The position numbers were made by a program, and so were the translations under genes. Of a stretch of DNA of 64,000 bases, positions 62,573-64,000 are shown piece by piece. How positions within the stretch are numbered: the stretch's first letter is position 1; every line of letters starts with the position of its first letter. The notes beneath the pieces were generated by a model. It was not told where the DNA came from and did not search any database. It worked only from the letters and a program-made list of their open reading frames with translations. The stretch is from Polynucleobacter sp. es-EL-1 (GTDB lineage: Bacteria; Pseudomonadota; Gammaproteobacteria; Burkholderiales; Burkholderiaceae), in NCBI RefSeq assembly GCF_018687975.1, contig NZ_CP061310.1, positions 682,001 to 746,000 on the forward strand, given 5' to 3'.

Positions 62573-63247
62573 GTGGCAAAGAATAAATTTAATAAAAGTT
62601 GGTTGCAGGATCATTTAACGGATCCATACGTAAAGATGGCCCAAAAAGAGGGCTATCGCGCCAGAGCTGTTTATAAGCTCAGTGAAATTGACGAGCAAGA
62701 TCACCTGATCAAGGCTGGGATGACTATTGTGGATCTGGGAAGTGCCCCAGGGAGCTGGTCTCAATACACTCGTAATCGTTTGACTGAGCTGGGTAAAAGC
62801 AATCCGCTGATTGAGTCTGGTAAGCCTGATGGCAGCATTATTGCCATTGATATTCTGCCGATGGAAGATATTGCGGATGTGAACTTTATCCAAGGTGACT
62901 TTAGGGAAGAGGAGGGTCTAAAGGCTCTAGAAGCCCTTTTGCCAGCCAGTGCCAACGGGAAGGTCGATTTGGTGTTGTCCGATATGGCACCTAATTTATC
63001 CGGCGTAGGGGTCGCAGATGCTGCCAGAATGGCCTTTTTAGCTGAAATCGCCCTTGATTTTGCTGTTCACCACCTCAAACCGGAGGGCGCACTCTTGATT
63101 AAGTGCTTTAACGGCAGTGGTTACAGTCAAATCGTGGAGTCCTTTAAAAAGGTCTTTAAGACGGTCACTCCCCGCAAACCAAAGGCGTCAAGGGCTAAAT
63201 CTTCAGAAATCTTCCTCTTGGGTAGAAATCTCAAGCCGCCCAAGTAA
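62573..63247 (+). CDS. rlmE: 23S rRNA (uridine-2552-2'-O)-methyltransferase
   Basis: A 224-residue FtsJ/RrmJ methyltransferase that modifies U2552 of 23S rRNA in the large subunit. The SAM site is VDLGSAPGSWSQ; the K-D-K-E tetrad is visible with YRARAVYKL (Lys), LSDMAPN (Asp) and LIKCFNGSG (Lys). The start is GTG 62573 (MAKNKFNKSW). Upstream of ftsH, as in most proteobacteria. Confidence 0.94.
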   Translation: MAKNKFNKSWLQDHLTDPYVKMAQKEGYRARAVYKLSEIDEQDHLIKAGMTIVDLGSAPGSWSQYTRNRLTELGKSNPLIESGKPDGSIIAIDILPMEDIADVNFIQGDFREEEGLKALEALLPASANGKVDLVLSDMAPNLSGVGVADAARMAFLAEIALDFAVHHLKPEGALLIKCFNGSGYSQIVESFKKVFKTVTPRKPKASRAKSSEIFLLGRNLKPPK

Positions 63248-63275
63248 ATGCCAAAAGTGCCCCAAATTGCACAAT

Positions 63276-63301
63276 AACCCCGAAAATATAGGGGTTTGAC
63301 A
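63276..63301 (+). terminator. Weak hairpin after rlmE
   Basis: AACCCC (63276-63281) pairs with GGGGTT (63291-63296) around a 9-base AT-rich loop, followed by only a few Ts. It might partly terminate rlmE transcripts. Confidence 0.35.
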
Positions 63302-63403
63302 AATAAATATGCCTTTAGCACTTGAAAAAGGCTGGTAGTAGAATCAAATACTTAGATATAGCAATCCGCTTTAACTCCCGGATTAATCCGGCAAAGGTCT
63401 GTT

Positions 63404-64000
63404 TTGAACAACAACATGTTGCAAAAAATTGGTGTGTGGCTCATCGTGGGTCTCGTGCTTTTTACTGTTTTTAAACAGTTTGATAAGCCAAGAGACGCTA
63501 CTCAGGTCACTTATTCTCAATTCATGGACGATGCCAAAGCTGGCAAAGTGAAGCGAGTGGATGTGCAAGGTCGCACATTACAAGTAACCCCCAATGACGG
63601 TAACAAGTATTCCATCATTTCCCCAGGGGATATCTGGATGGTGGGTGACCTCATGAAGTACGGCGTTCAAGTGACTGGTAAAGCAGACGATGAACCCAAT
63701 ATGTTGGTTTCTGCCTTGTACTACCTCGGACCTACACTACTGATTATTGGTTTTTGGTTTTTCATGATGCGCCAGATGCAGGGCGGCGGCAAAGGTGGAG
63801 CATTCTCCTTTGGAAAATCAAAGGCTCGCTTAATTGATGAAAATAGCAATACTGTTACTTTTGCTGATGTAGCGGGTTGCGATGAAGCTAAGGAAGAAGT
63901 CTTTGAGATTGTGGACTTCTTGAAAGACCCACAAAAGTTCCAAAAACTGGGCGGTCGTATTCCGCATGGTGTTTTGCTGGTTGGCCCTCCTGGAACGGGT
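63404..64000 (+). CDS. ftsH: ATP-dependent zinc metalloprotease FtsH (5' part)
   Basis: The first 199 codons, ending at the window edge within the Walker A motif (GPPGTG). Present: an N-terminal span (about 8-24), a periplasmic domain (about 25-100), a second span (about 103-121), the Gly-rich linker and the start of the AAA+ domain. TTG 63404 (MNNNMLQKIGVWL) is chosen because AAGG lies 6 bases upstream; ATG 63416 is the alternative. The M41 protease domain lies beyond the window. Confidence 0.93.
   Translation, partial: MNNNMLQKIGVWLIVGLVLFTVFKQFDKPRDATQVTYSQFMDDAKAGKVKRVDVQGRTLQVTPNDGNKYSIISPGDIWMVGDLMKYGVQVTGKADDEPNMLVSALYYLGPTLLIIGFWFFMMRQMQGGGKGGAFSFGKSKARLIDENSNTVTFADVAGCDEAKEEVFEIVDFLKDPQKFQKLGGRIPHGVLLVGPPGTG

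Noticed and set aside
63296..63344. TTGACA at 63296-63301, CTTGAAA at 63321-63327 and TAGAAT at 63339-63344 as an ftsH (sigma-70 or heat-shock) promoter
   Set aside because: Spacings are wrong: 37 bases between TTGACA and TAGAAT and 11 between TTGAAA and TAGAAT, and no CCCCAT-type heat-shock -10 is present.
1..64000. CRISPR arrays, insertion sequences, prophage or integron parts
   Set aside because: No direct-repeat arrays, transposase or integrase frames, or terminal inverted repeats were seen; the coding content is housekeeping apart from the single genes noted.

Overview
The window reads as the chromosome of a free-living betaproteobacterium of the Burkholderiaceae, most likely Polynucleobacter or a close relative. 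This is inferred from the gene order (ilvIHC-psd-pssA-leuA, rpsO-pnp-quinone oxidoreductase-tpiA-secG-tRNA-Leu-nuoA-N, yhbY/rlmE/ftsH), the moderate G+C content and the protein sequences; no database search was possible. Nearly all of the sequence is coding. Intergenic gaps are short (none above 300 bases), genes often overlap by 1 to 4 bases, and TTG or GTG starts are frequent. I see no insertion sequence, prophage, CRISPR array or rRNA gene.

Layout. 1-3395: tail of an unidentified gene, a short-chain dehydrogenase with a non-canonical active site, and a large FtsX-type permease without a neighbouring ATPase. 3378-5646 (minus): an ECF sigma factor followed by a one-TM DUF3619 protein, an exported DUF3106 protein and an RDD membrane protein, a candidate sigma/anti-sigma envelope cassette. 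5840-12564: branched-chain amino acid synthesis (ilvI, ilvH, ilvC, leuA) with phospholipid genes psd and pssA in the middle. A Leu-rich leader peptide and terminator before leuA form a credible leucine attenuator. 12589-14470: divergent SYLF-domain protein and patatin-like lipoprotein. 14696-19598: rpsO, pnp, quinone oxidoreductase, tpiA, secG. 19685-19769: tRNA-Leu(GAG). 19879-34381: the full 14-gene respiratory complex I operon nuoA-N, ended by a strong terminator.

34496-38661: Nudix hydrolase, DUF1178 protein and a polar amino acid ABC importer (lipoprotein binding protein, two permeases, one ATPase). 38745-43371: methylmalonate-semialdehyde dehydrogenase (minus), old-yellow-enzyme reductase, SprT-like zinc protein, D-malate/tartrate dehydrogenase. 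43386-45455: an AT-rich TPR plus GT41 (O-GlcNAc-transferase-like) gene that looks acquired. 45442-51924 (minus): dnaQ, an RND efflux pump and adaptor placed between dnaQ and rnhA, then a methyltransferase. 51931-54134: gloB and mltD. 54172-61765: propionyl-CoA synthetase, carA, carB, greA and a DUF4149 membrane protein. 61808-64000: a YhbY-type RNA-binding protein with a long basic tail (minus), rlmE, and the start of ftsH, cut by the window end.

Most of the window is housekeeping. The points most worth a second look are the leu attenuator, the GT41 gene, the sigma-factor cassette, the altered SDR active site, and a coding-like minus-strand stretch between rpsO and pnp.
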